From positions 62,001 through 126,000 of the forward strand of contig JAPNXP010000011.1 in NCBI GenBank assembly GCA_028753945.1: a stretch of DNA of 64,000 nucleotides, read 5' to 3'. The first letter of the stretch is position 1. Every line of letters begins with the position of its first letter. The position numbers and the translations under genes are program-made. A model generated the notes under the pieces. That model searched no databases. It worked only from the letters and a program-made list of their open reading frames with translations, and was not told the DNA's origin. Positions 42,201 to 57,200 of this stretch are shown here, one piece after another. This DNA comes from Hexactinellida sp. DTS-2022 (Eukaryota; Porifera; Hexactinellida).

Positions 42201-45200
42201 TCCATGCAAGCGAATATTTCTGACAGTTTAACTGCATGCTGTGGTATTTTAAAGGTTATCAATCCTGTATGCGACCTTGAGATCTTGTTTTCTGGGAATT
42301 TGGACGTAATATGGCGAATCAATTCTTCCTGATTTAGTTTACACTTAACTGTAAGTGTGTAGCCACTGCCGTACTTGTTCTTCAGGTGCTGGAGTGTTCC
42401 AATACATTTCATCCTCCCATTCACCATGATAGTCATTCTGTTACAGAGTGCTTCGCATTCCTCCATACTATTTAGAGTCAATACACATTTAAATACTATT
42501 CTAGATACAGTAGAACCTCGTTAATACGAACACCAACGGACGGTAAAAATTTGTTCGTTTTATCCGGAGTAATACCCATTGAATAAACATTGTAGGGACC
42601 TGATTTTGTGCAACTGTTTGTTCGTCTTATCCGGAAATTCGTATTAACCGTGTAACTGTTCGTACTAACGAGGTTCTACTTTAATTTGTAAAAGTACACA
42701 CTTACCTATGAGAAGTAATGATAATGCAATGTCCATTTTGACTGTACTCTGTCAGTGTGTCCCATAGCAATCTCTTAGACACTGGGTCCATACCAGATGT
42801 TGGCTCATCCAGCAATAACAAAGACGGGCTTCCTACTAGAGCTATGCCAGTACTGAGCTTTCTCTTGTTACCACCACTAAATGTAAACAGTTATTTAGTA
42901 CATTCATAATACAGTAAATGCCGGATATAAGAACACCGGTTATAATAACATGTCGGATATAAGAACGTTCTACTGGAAAACGGTTGCCATATACCCCTAT
43001 ATAATTTATGCCGGTTATAAGAACATTATATGCAGTTCCCGACGGGGTTCTTACAACCGGTGTATTGTAATATAAATGATCTTACCTATAAGTTCCACAA
43101 AGCTTGTCTCCATATTCTCTGAGATAAAGTCTTTCTATAATTTCGGTAACTATTTCTTCCAGGGCATGTCCATATAAGCCTCGAATTCTGCCAAACATTC
43201 TCAACACTTCCCTACCTGTCATTCTTTCAATCAAGGCGTCATATTGAGGACAGTATCCTATTAGATGTGATGCCTAGACGTATGAACGCATTATCAATAT
43301 TATTCCTACGATTTACATTGGTGACCTTACCTGTTCTACTCCAAATCTTAAATCCATTCCATTGATAAACGCCGCTCCAGAAGAGATGTCCTCGTCTCCT
43401 GTGATCATTTTGAATGTACTGCTTTTTCCAGCACCGTTTTGTCCCAATAGCCCGAATATCTCTCCTCTCTTCACCTCTAAACACACATCTTCTACTGCTA
43501 TCAGCGTTGGGGATTGATCACAGAGCGTAAATGAATTTCTGTAAACCTAGTGAAAGCATAACAAATACATTCAGGTCTGCTTATTGTGAACAAGATTTCG
43601 GCTGCATAACATGGAGAATTATTATTATAACAAGCCCTATGGTCCCAATTTAACACTTACATAGGGTTTGTATTAAGTTGAGTTCGCTTATTATGAAGTC
43701 TCTCTATTATGAACACAATTTTTGGTCCCTTGAACGTTCATAATAAAAGAACCTGACTGTAATATGATAGATTGTAGTTTGAGTGTCAAGAATTATAAAA
43801 CAAAACTTACTTTCCCAATGTTATAGAGTGTTAGAATATTTCCACCAGCATTCCAGTTTGCATAGTAGCCCATCTCATTTCCCGTCACTTTGGCTTGCTC
43901 GGTGAGCACATCACTATCTACAAACGTACCTGTTCCACTTCTACACGCGTCGGCTATTGCTCTGGGGCCCATCTTGTGAAATGGATGCATTATTAATTTG
44001 AAAGCCTTCTTAAAAATTTCTATTGGAAAGTTTGAGATAGTAATTTAGCAGCAGATTTGAGACTTAAGAACTTACCTGATTCTAGTATGTAAAGCCCAGC
44101 CAAAAAAACGAAACCTTGTAGTGCCATTGCAATCAGGAATCTCCCAATGCCTGGTGTATCAATGGCAACAACAACATCTTGAAATGATATATCATTTGCT
44201 TTACAAAACTCGCGAGCCTCAATATTTTCCACACAAATACTTTTGTAATAATTGTTTGTAACCATATCGGAGAGAGCTTGTCCAAGGCAGTAGTTGGGCA
44301 TAACAAGAAACACCTATTCAAATTTCGATTAATTAAACAAAGGAATAAAATCAAAAGTGTCCTTACTTACCCATTTCATTACGTCAGATGTATCAGTTAA
44401 TTCCAACACATCCAGTAAGAATATAATCAGTACAGCCGCACACCCAGTTGCTATATTGAACAACACTGTGAGCACGAATGCTGTTGTTGCTCTGTTAAAG
44501 AAGTAGGAACACACATACATCATAGGGATCACACTCCATCCATATAAGAAGAGCAAAAAGGCAACCACAATTAGATTCTCGTCTTTATATGCTGGAACTT
44601 GAAAAGCAGTGAAAATAATTAAAATCACAATACAAGGTAGAGTGTAATTGAAAATGTCCCAGCTGAAAGCCGACAACCAAAATGAAGATAAATGCACTCC
44701 AGATACCCTTTGTATGTGTTTTGCTTTTGAAGATCTTTCGTCAACGACAAACACCACAAAACTGCTCGCTAAGAATGCCATACCAAATGCCATATCGAAC
44801 GCAACTGTAAACCCGACTGCTAACCTAAAGGAAATAATCGATAAATAATTAGGGTTTTGCGGATGTTAATTGTCTGTTTTATCAGTAAGTATTTACCCTA
44901 AGAGACTGTCGGTTTTACTTTTTAGATCTGCCGGTAATGGATAATTGTACCCTACAATCTCATCATTTTCCGCTCCAGGTATTGCCCTTAATAAACTGTT
45001 ATAGATCTGGTTAACCGCTAAGGGCAGCATATGGTAGCCTTGATTTGAGAACCACGCAGTGACGTTTGAACCTCTGTACTCAGCACCGAATTGGTAAAAC
45101 TGGTCCACATCCGTATTAGACAAATGTTTGTATCTATTTATGATGTAATCTTCCATCTGTGTTCCATTAGTAACGTTCATTTTTATTATATTTGCAGTGG

Positions 45201-48200
45201 AGTTTGTCTTAAGATATGTGAACATTGCATCGCTCCTCGCTTGTGCTAAAGAAATAGTATATTTTATCAAATATTTATTGAATACCTGCTATTAACCTTA
45301 ATTACTTACCCTGACTAGAAAAATCCGAAATGATTGGAATATGACTTTGTCGATACAGGTTAGTTGTCATTTCCAAAGGTCTTTGCAAAACCGAAGCAGG
45401 CGCAATTACGCTCGCAAGGAGAGCAAATAAAGTGAAGAGAGATGGCAAGAGTAACTGTGGAATAATTGCCTTGTAATTCCTCCTGGTGTTGTAAATACGC
45501 TTGACTAGCATTGCGTAGAACTGTAAGAACCACAAATTGACCCCTGAAATAGCTTTCATTCGTAATGGCTAGAAGGCAGTATAATTTCAATTTGGTGAGA
45601 TTTTTTTAAATTCTTAAAATACGAAGGAAAACTTACAGAATCTAGTGGTGTGTGCTCGGTAATTTTAATGCTTTTTCTTCTTGTGTTTTTAATGGCATTC
45701 TTAGTTCGTTCGATTGACCCGTTATTCAGTGAGATACTTGCATCCACCTTGCCCATAAACAAACCATTTGCCTTTTGTTCACCTGATCCATTACCTATTA
45801 TTAGGTTTCTACCAGTTAGTATTGTTTCCAGCGCTTCATCTTCCTGGGCGCCAACTTGTAAGAAGACTTCTTCCATTGTTGTAATACTAACACCATAGCT
45901 CGCTATCCCATATGTATCTTTGTTAGCTTCTAGTATGTCGAACATGTTTGGAAATGCCTGTAGATAATTTGTTTTAAGATTTGGAATTAATACACCCACA
46001 AAATCATATTATTTTTAATGGCTTACTTGACTCCTATTTTTCGGCAGAATATATGTCAATTCTGCTCCAATATTCGACTGCATTTTCGCTTCAGGGACAT
46101 GTTGGGTTATGAGGTGTGTAATAGCAGGCACATCACACAAAGGCTCTTTCACGCACGTCATATGGTATCCAACACCGAATTTTGATTTCAAGAATAATGG
46201 ACTGCCACAGCATCTATTAAATTACATTTTGATAAATTTTATTTAGGATTAAATCAAGGCTACATAACTGATGAAAAACTTACTTAATTTTCCCAGAAGC
46301 CATTATTGCAATCCTATCACCTAAGAAGTCAGCCTCGTCCATGAAATGCGTTGTGAGCATTATGGTTTTGTTTTGCTTGTACCTAAGCAGGAGATCCCAA
46401 GTGTCTCTCCTTGCTCCAGGGTCCATACCTGTTGTTGGCTCGTCGAGTATAATAATCTAAATAAATTTATGAGTAGTATCTTATTCAGATACAAATTGCT
46501 CACGATTAAATACAGTAGAACCTCGTTAGTACGAACACGGTTCATACGAATTTCCGGATAAGACGAACAAACAGTTCCACAAAATAAGGTCCATACAATG
46601 GCTATTCAATGGGTATTACTCCGGTTAATACGAACTCCGGATAAAGCGAAAATTTTTTTACCATCCGTTGGTGTTCGTATTAACGAGGTTCTACTGTAAA
46701 TTTATGAGTAGTATCTTATTCAAATCCAAATCTTTACTCAACAAATCATTGAACTGACCTTAGATTTTCCAATCAGAGCTATTCCAACTGACAATTTTCT
46801 TTTCATCCCTCCACTCAGATTTTTCGTGTATACCTTACTTTTGTGATAAATGCCTAGAGCTATCATCAGTTCAGTAGATTCCGCCCTCACCTCCTTCCAA
46901 CTTGAACCTTTTAGCATTCCAAAGAACCACAGATGTTCCCTTACCTATAATACTTATCATAAATGTCTTAAGCAGGGGTTCATCCAGGCGCGTAATTTTG
47001 AAAGAAAACTTGTCTAGGCGCGCGAAAATCGAGAAATGCTCCCATAGACTTAATACAAATTGAATATTTTAGGCGTGTGTGAGCAAGCTCAGACTTAATC
47101 TAGGTGCGCAGAAAATTTTCCTCGATGATAGCCTGTTACGAATACAGTAGATGTCGGATATAAACACACCAGTTATAAGAACACTATGTTGGAAAACGGT
47201 TGCCATATACCCTATATAATTTATGTCGGTTATAAGAACATGCCGGTTATAAGCACATTAAGTGCAGTTCCCGACGATGTTCTCATAACCGGCATCCACT
47301 GTATTATTAATTGTTATGGTATATACCGTCATGTTGTCATAGAGTACATCATGTTGTGGACATAGTCCCAAGCTTCTACGCACTTTCCCGATTTGTGTAC
47401 GAATGTCGTAATTATTCACCACCGCTGTGCCAGTAGTTGGTGGGTATAATCCTGTCACCATTGACATTGTGGTTGTTTTTCCAGCGCCATTGTGGCCTAA
47501 TAAAACTGTGATTTGATTTTTGTACATTTTGAGATCAATACCATCTACTGCTTTCTTTTTCTTTTGTCCAAGACCGCCGAAGACCTAAACATTTAACAAT
47601 TTAACACGACAATTATGATATAATTACATTAACTGGTTACTATCTTACCTTTCCTAAATTAATTATTTCTATTCCAACTTCATCATCTCTTGGTTCAGAT
47701 TCAATAAATTCACTTCTTTCGGTAAATCTTTTGGTAATATTCTTTTTGGAAAAGGAACACCAGTATGAAGGTAAGCAAAGGAAATAGAATGGCTTTGGCA
47801 CCCCAAAATCACCTGGAAATACACTATCGATATACCAGGCCAGAATAGTGTAAAATTTGAAATCAAACCACAAAATAATGAGTACATAACCGATTGCGAA
47901 TTGGTCTCCAGGTATTGGACTCGTGAATAAGTTACTAAAACTAGCACTATCTCCTCTCGCTTCGAATTCTGAGAATAATCTTGAACCAAGTGCCAATGCA
48001 GTGTTTGAAAACAAACAAAGTAATATTTTTGCTTGATACGGCAGTTGATCATACGTCTCATCACGCTGTATGAATAAATATGGCACATACGTCATAAAAA
48101 ATATGACACCTGCCATTACCGTAGCAACATTTGTCTTGGAAAAAAACGTAGCAATAAGAGTTGCAAACGAAATTGTTGACAATATATATAGTAATAGGAA

Positions 48201-51200
48201 TAGGAAGAATAATAAATTGTTGGCCCAAATGAATAACTGTCCTGCCACGACTAAAACCATGATCATCAGAATGGTAGCAAGTAGAAATATAAAATTTTTG
48301 AGGAACCATGAAAATTTTTGTGTTATTCCTGAAGCGCCCATTATCTTCAATGACTCCTACAAAAACAGATATAATTCAATACTCACCTACAGTAGTGTTC
48401 GCCTAATAGCAATATATATTGCTTTATAAGCAAGATATTTTAAGTCCCCAAACGAGCAATGTTAATTTTATTCCTCTAATAGCAAGTTCGCCTATTAGCA
48501 AGGAAATTTCGTGCAAAATGCGACTTGCTATTACGCGAACACCACTGTATGTTCTATTTGTGGTCATTTATTACAGCTTTTAAAAGTCATCTATGGATCG
48601 TAGCATTTTCACATAAAATAATTAATATAATTCAAAAATTTCCAGCATACCTTAAGTTTTTTCTCCTTCTCATAAACGAGAGACCTGACTATGAACATGG
48701 TTGGTATGATGAAAGAGAGCATCAATAACAAAGGCATTCCATAAGCTAACGCGTAACTGAAGTCATATTCTATCCACTTGCGAAATGGGTACCTACAAAT
48801 ATGTGTGTTAAAACAGTTAATTTGATTAGTTAGAAATTATCTAAATTTACTCACTGGTGTATGTGTATATTCAGTTCTGAATCTGGGTAACTTGAATTCT
48901 CGTTGAGTTGTTCATATCTGTACCGTAATATCGCCTGTTCTAATGCAGCTTGTACTGGTAAATAAGCCTGATAGATATAACCTGGCGTTTTCCCTGTCAA
49001 ATTGTCATAATTCTCTCGCGGGCCTTGTTTTGCCATTCTTGGAAATAAAAGCTCTGTTCTCCAATCTCCTATAAATATAGTTTGGCATTAAATTAAACAT
49101 TTGGGTCTAGTGCGTATCACATAATAAAATTACAACTTTCACATATTGACAACCGCTAGGATGTAAAATGTGTTTTATATTTATTATCTATCAAGGGTTA
49201 TCATAGGGTAATCACTAACCTTTGGGTACAACTATAGCTCTTGTTAGATTCGTATCATTCTTCAGATCTTTGATTTTTTCTAATTTCTCAAAAAGTGCAA
49301 CTACACTCGATACATTAAATAGTTCTTCAAGTTTTGACACGTTAATTGCCGGCCTCAGCTTGTTATCGAAATGTATCCTGTATTCAAACTGTGTACCATT
49401 CGCCTTTTTCAAATTATTAAGTGAAATCCCACCCAAGTATTTGGAGAAAAATAATGGATCCGAATCGTTCTTTTTTGAATCCAAAAAAGCTATCAAGTCA
49501 CTTTCATTTTTCCGATATTCAATGTCAACGAATTGCCCAAAGAAATATCCCATATTCTTGAATCTCGTAGCTATGTCCTTGACCTCTTCTGTTTCCGGAG
49601 AAAATACAATTATTTTTTTCATGTCACTCAACCCTCCAAATGGGAATACCATTGGAACAATCGTTGCCATATCCATATTAATATCTGATACATTGTTTAT
49701 TGATATTTGTTCCCATCTCCTTTCTGAGTGATCGATTTGAACAAATTGGTATCTCAGAGCTACCAAAACTGCGATATATGCAACAGGTAGTATTAGCTCA
49801 AACAGAGTGAAAACCCAACTTCTGAATTGTAGGATGAAATTCTTGGCGAGAAGCAAGCCTATAGTACGGCAGCAACTGCAACAACCCATATTCTAATAAA
49901 GTTTCTAAGCAAATGTCTAAAAACTAGTAATCAGTGCTTAATTTTAAATAGTATTTATATTAAAACTCTCGTAAGATTTTCATTAAGTACTAGCTGTTAC
50001 TTTCGATCTAATTAGGAATACAAACTTTATAGTGATAATTATATAAATAGTCTTAAAACCAGTTTAACTATTTAAACCACTGTTGTCCTTCACACTTAAT
50101 CTTTAATTAAAGACATGATACACGAGCCTCACTTACCTGTAATTCACGTGCTCTTAGCCAATCCTATTCAAATATATATTCTTTCTTGCACGCTCTCCCT
50201 GATCATCTTACATAGTCGCCTTATGGTTGGAAGGTTATTTATTATGACCTTACTTCCTAGCACGTTTCAATCGTAGCGATTGCACAATTGAGGTTGCACA
50301 ATAAACATGTTAATCCTTTTGTGATTTGTTTACAGTATTTCAAATCCATTTACACAAAAGTTCGCTTATTCTAAACCCGCTATAACAAAGCCCTTGTATT
50401 TAATATTCCAGTTTTCATTAGAATTGTGTATTGTACTTCTGTTTTAGTTTGAATTCAACGAATTCGGATTTCATTCAGCCTCTAGGAATTCACAATAGGC
50501 ATGTTATATATATTTTCCTTTATTTCAAGTTTCTCGCAGACATCGTTATCGAGAAGATTGGAATTCTAATCACAAAACAAGATAAAGATACAGAAATTCC
50601 ACAACTCCTGTTAGAGCTAACTAATGGTATAATTCACATCAAACAAAGGACTTGGGATCTCATTCTCAATTCTGAACTTGGAGAACTAAAAATGTTAGAT
50701 CTGACTACAATCAAACCTGGAACTAAGAACGAACCATTAGCTTTAATAGCCAGTGAACCTGAGAACAAGGTATTCTTCCTTGAACTTTGTATCGCAGAGA
50801 GACAATCGCCGGAGTATCATACTCTATTCAACTCAACTCACAAGACAGTTCGTATTACCACATACCCAATGCATTTCTCCCTGCATAAAAATTCTCTTTT
50901 GAATGTCACAACACTGTTAGTTTCATTGCTGCCTTCTGTGGAGAAAACGAAAACGTCTCAACTTGCCACACAAACTGTAGCGAGCGTTGATAGACTCGAT
51001 GAAGCAGTGGAAGGAAATCTAGGTTACAGACCGAGCTTTTGGGGTAGAGATAACGAGAAAGGCCTACATTTGAATTTAACAATGCACCCAGCTTCACTTA
51101 CTTTATACGACAATACTGGGGCATTTATCAGTGCCGAATTCCTTGGGATTCAATCAACAATAACATTACAACGACTCAGAATGGATTTAGATCTGGTCAT

Positions 51201-54200
51201 ACAAGGATACCTGATCTCTGATTTGAATCCAAAAACAAACTATTCTAAACTACTATACAAAGTAGACCCTACTATGCCTTTTCTTCAGTTGAAAATGAAT
51301 GTTTTTAAGGAAGCAACCATTAAAGACAAATTTTATGACCTCCAACAGAAGGATTTATACATTGAAGTTAAACTGGCAAAAATTAGGCTTATTCTTCTCG
51401 CGCCTCTAATTGCGAAAGTTGTCCCTTTCTTTACCCAACTCGCACAAGTTGATTTCCAGCAAAACACTTTAATTGATTCTGCGAAAGATGCGGCAGCGGT
51501 TACTGCGAAAGAAACTGCTGCTGCCGCTAGGAGTAACTCTTCGAATCGGATTGGATTAAATGTTATTATCGAAGCCCCAAGCATATTAATTCCATTGGAT
51601 TCTTTGTCCAAGGACGTCTTCGTTATTGATGTAGGGAACTTTAAGGCATTAAATTCCTTTCATTTTGCATCTGAAATATACGGATCTCCTGAAGACCCAG
51701 CTGAGCGTTGGAAAACTCGTGATGGACTTCCTACTGTAGTTGATAAAATGCAAGTTACTTTTTCAGACTTACAAATTAACCGTTGTCAATCTTATGAACC
51801 TCCTCAGATAAACGTTATCGATACAAATCTAAAATTCCCTATTCTACAACCAGTAAACTTCAATCTTTTCTTGCAACGAACACTGAACGATTGCCTGGCA
51901 GACATTCCACAAAATTCCCTCTCTGTTAATATTGATATAATTTCAATACTCATAAAACCCCAGGATCTAGTCAGTTTCGCGTATATCTTGCAATCTCTAG
52001 GCTTGGTACAAGCTTCGTTGGATGTCACTAATGCGAGGCAGCAATTGAATTCACAGAAATCCAGTGAAAATGTAGTCAAATCGCCATCCAAAGGTGAGGT
52101 CATAGATAAATCGAAACAAACAACCAATAATGTTTTCGTTATCAATGCTGCACTTGAAACGATAAAAATCACAGTTTATTCTGAGGGAGACAGTTTTGCT
52201 GATATTTTCCTAACACATCTTACTGTTGATGCCGAATTCAAACCACTTGTTACGAAAATACGCGCCGCTATTCGAGATTTTGGTGTCCGTGATTTAAGTC
52301 CCAACTCTATCTACCCAGAGATATTAAGTACCAGTCATACCACTCTTAGTTTGATTGTATTAGAATTTGAATCTTACCAGAATGCCACCAAGGGCGATAA
52401 TTTCTTTGACCCAACTATTTCTGATGGTAAGCTCAATTTAACAATAGGAAAAATCAAATTCTATTTAATTTACAGCTTTATGAATCACATTCTTCACACA
52501 TTGCTACAGTTTAAAATTAGTAGAAAAACTGTCAATGCTATCAAGAAACAGGCGAAAAAGCAGGCAGCAAACACTGCTACTTCAACTGTAGAGATGATGA
52601 CACAAAATGAAACGAAACGTTTTCTTTTCGCAGTTAAAATTGAAGCACCTGTTATTGTTATTCCAGTTAGTTCAGAGTCAAACGAAGGCCTTGTCCTTGA
52701 CTTAGGACTGATCACAGTTAATAATTCGTTTTCTATTGAAAAACCAACAATTTCTTTGAAGACAGATTATGCATTTCCTCTTGACATTTCTGAACAAAAA
52801 CTGATTTTCGATAAATTGGATGTATCATTCTCCTCTATACAACTTTATCGACAAGATTCACATGCTATATCTTCGATTTCTGATCCAATTCTGAGGTCTT
52901 TTGAATTAGATTTATCGATCATCCGAACAATCCCTTTTAATGCAAGCGATAAACCACAAGTACTAATTTGTATACTTTTATCGCCGATTTTTATGGAATT
53001 CCATCTTGCCGACTACAAAACTATACTTTGCATTATCCAATCTAATTTACAAAGCGGAAAAGTACTTTCATTGCCAATTGATGAGACTGATGTTGACCCT
53101 TTTGAGGAAACAGAGAGCGAATCTACACTTGACACCAAAGAATCAAAACCCGTACAGCTACCAAATCTTGCTTTATTCATACATGTAGATGAATATACAT
53201 TATCAGTTATTGCACGAGATCAAGAGATAACTAAACTTCTAATCAAGACTCTTGACATTGAGTTGAAGAGTACTCAGCTAATGTTAACTGTAGCTGGTGA
53301 GTTAGGAGAACTGAAATTGACACAACCATGTCAATCCGAAATTACTCTCTACTCCGATATTATTTCGCTTGCACCAGAGTCAAAACAATTTATTCGATTC
53401 AGCCTGATTTTTACACCTAATTTAGCCCACAACCCGACTTTGCCTTCATTCAATACTGAATATGACATAGATTTAAACGTAGAAGTTGGTGAGATTGAAA
53501 TTATCCTCCTATATAGCTATATTTCAAAAATTATTAATTTCGCAACAAATTTTACTCCAAAGCGATCTGAAAAGTTTGAGCAAGAAGATATTCCGTTACC
53601 AGTTGAAGAGATTATCCCTCCCGATGAACGTATTCTTGGTGCGATTGCATCGTTGGATAAATTTGTTTCTAAGAAGGAACGAATAAAGGTAAACATTAAT
53701 TTCAAAGCTCCGAAAATCTACATCCCACAAAACTCAAAATCAAATCAGGTGATTATCGCTCGTCTAGGCGAAATTTCGCTTAAAACAGAACCGACAATTA
53801 AAACTGTCCCTGACACGAAAGAGGAAATTTTGAGTGACAGCTATCAACTTACTTTTTCAAAACTGACAATTTCGCGAGCTTTTCTCCACATAAACAATAA
53901 TAATCAAATTCAATCAATTATCTCTGTCCGTCCACTCACCTCAAGGTTCTGTCTCGAAATATCTCTTATCCGTCGCATTAGTCTATCAAGGAACAACCCT
54001 TTCCTACTAGTCCACTTACATCTACATGAAATATCCTTACTATTAGGCTCATTAGACGTTGAGATGATCGCTAATCTTATCACAGAACAATTCAAAGATC
54101 ATGATACCACACTTAAATACAACAACACGGATTTTTCATTTTCTCTCCCAATTAGTCCTATAGCTAAGCCTGAGGTACGAATGAGAAGGCAAACTCGAAG

Positions 54201-57200
54201 AATGACACGCAAAGGCTCAATTTTGCTACCGCATGCGTTCCAATCTGACCCACAGACATCTCTTCTATCCATGAACATTCAAATAGATACAATCGGGCTT
54301 AAGCTCTTCCACAAGGAGAAAGATATTGCTGATAATTTTAAAAAGTTTGATGATGAACAGAACGTGTTTCCAATTCCAGAGGAAAAGAGTCTTGCATATT
54401 TGGCGATTGTGTGCGCATCATTTAATGCAGATATCAAACCTAATTTAGTTGCAGAGATGGATCTGATTCTTAATGACATTTTAGTCCAAGATGCTAGATT
54501 TGAAAATGTCAGCAACATAACCCGTATGATCTCTCGAAGTATTCTTATCAAAGATGAGCGTCCACTCTTGGCCATACATCTTAAACGGCTGTCTAGTGAT
54601 GATCTGACTGTCAGAATATTCCTATGCAACTTGACGGCTATTTTCTCAACAGAGTTCTTGATTACACTTGCTCTGTTTTTCTGGGATCCAATTGAAAAGG
54701 TCATACATGTTAAAGGGGAAGGTCAAAAACTCAATAAGAAGAAGAAAAAGAAGAAAACAGAAGTAGCCCCTAATAGTGGCCAATCAATAGAGTTGACGAA
54801 CAAAATACCTACCTTTCGTGTTATTTTGTCTGTGAAAAATCCTACAATTTTATTAATCGAAAACACTGCAGATGCGAATCCACGTACTTTAGTTGGAAAG
54901 GTAGAATTATCTGGAATAATCAAACATGATAGAGGTATGGGATTCAATACAACATTTACTCTTTCGAGTGGCGAGCTCTATACTTGCCAATATAAAACAA
55001 TTTCTAGTCCATATTCATATGTTGTTGCACCGTTTGATCTTCATTTTACCATGAAAGGTATTGCTGAAGATATACATATTTCCATGGAAAACCTTGTCAT
55101 TAATCTTTCGCCTTCCACTCTAGCATTAGTTACAGTTATTGCAGAATCACTAAAGTTTCCTGACAAAAGCGAACTTGGTTATGCTCCGGCTGATATATGG
55201 TCAGAACGCCAAAATGAAAAGTATTCTTGGTTTCTTAGATCTTCAGAATCAATGGATTCTTGGTCCGTAGTACTAGACAGCGTTGAAGAGAGTACTCTAC
55301 CAGAGGAGAGGACAGAAAGGTTGGATATTGAAATACGAAATATTGATTTTAAACTCGACAGTGAATTTAAGGGGAAAATCACACCCGTTATACTTATCCA
55401 CTCTTCTGCTGAGGCATTGATACTAAACTGGTCCACTCAGGTAGAAATGGATGCTTTATTCACCGTAGAAGCTTCTTATTTTAATGATAAGCTTTCAACT
55501 TGGGAACCACTGCTTGAACCAGGGAAAAGTCGTACAACAGACAATCTAGTACCGTTACGCTTGAAAGCTGACCTGAACAAAAGTGAAAAAGGATCATCGA
55601 GTGATGTAATGCTAATTAGTGACTCCGATATACAAACACAAGCTTTGCAGGCAGAGTATGCACTTGAAATTACTGCAATTGACGGAGTAAACTTGACAAT
55701 TTCAAGGGAGCTAATTGAAATTTTATCAAAGTATAAACAAGAATTCGATTTGGTCAAAAGTAATGTCAAATCTTGGGAAAAGTCATTATCACCTGATAAC
55801 CCAGATAATTATGTGTACATAATACAAAATGAACTAGGTATTCCAGTCAACATTGCACTTGATGAAAAGAATACACTAATATTTGACCCAAAAGAACTAT
55901 CTAAAGCTAAAACATTGGAGGACAATACCCCATCATATATTTATTCTACAAATGCTTTAGATGACATGGCACAAGCTATACTTTCCAAGCGAAATAAATC
56001 TAAGGATCATTACATTCACCTATCAATCGAAAATTTCACTACCATACCATTTATCCCTATTCATCGCACTGGCAACCTATTATATTTTTTGGCCCCAACA
56101 ACAGATCACTTTGTTGTATTAGAAATCAATTTAATCCAAAGTTACAAGCAAATAATAATAAGATCACCAATGAAGATACGAAATGAGTTGGAATTGACGA
56201 TGGAAATATTCCATGATTCAACTGAATTGATTTCTTTGGGTACCATTGTCCCTACTCAAACTTTCTATGTTCCAGTTCACTTTGCTTTCCACAGTAAATT
56301 TCATATCGCACCATACCAATTAATGTATGGCCCATCAAAAATTAGTTTTGGTAGTCAATCAAAGTTCGAAACTCTCTCATCAGAATGTCCAGTTAAAATG
56401 GACTCGAGCATTACGAATGCAGAACCTCCATTTTGCTTTAATCTTGAAGTTTCTGAAGATAATTACGAACGCGAACCTCTTCGGTTTAAACAGGAATTAG
56501 ATGGGGACTACCCTCACCATATTTTCACTGCGCATTTTCCTTCTATTCTTCATAATCTTTTACCAATTCCTTTGAGTTATGAAGTCGAACACTCGAAATT
56601 TAAATCACGAGTTCAACCAGGTTCAACCTCAAATATTCTCTTTTATAAACCAGAAAATTCAGCTGATGTTTTACTTACTATTTCATTATTTGGCGTAAAT
56701 TTCAATGGAAAATTTAATCATTTAAGTGATAACAATACTACAAGTTGTAAAATGCACTCGCCTGATGGTAAAGTATCATTCCTTCTCGGAATATATTCAG
56801 AGATGACTGGTTCACTTCAAATTAAAGTTTTTGCTTCTTATTGGGTTATCAACAAAACAGGTTTGAATTTGCAATACATGAGTAGCGAATCTTGCTTTAA
56901 CGATGCGTTAAATCACGAGTCAACAGACCCACCTATGCTCTTCCCATCGACCACCTTAGGTAGTAAAGTTAAGCTCGCAATTAGACGCATTATGTACGAT
57001 GGTGGTTCATCAGAGTGGTCGAACTCGGTTGCAATTGGTGCTGTTGGTAGTGAAAACTCTGTAGAATCTAAAATTACAGATACGAATGAATGTTACCAAT
57101 TCGGTATTAAAATTACAACCTCTTCTTTTTCGTTGACAAAAATCGTTATTATTACGCCTTATAATTTGCTGATTAACCAAACCAAGCAAGAAATTCAAGT

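Noticed and set aside
49222-49731. 169-codon plus-strand frame opposite ABCA exon 1
   Set aside because: It is a mirror of a real minus-strand exon encoding the ABCA N-terminus and ectodomain. It has no recognisable domain of its own.
51804-52172. Minus-strand frames of 60-140 codons within the 7-kb VPS13 exon
   Set aside because: They are antisense shadows of a long coding exon, with no splice sites or domains.
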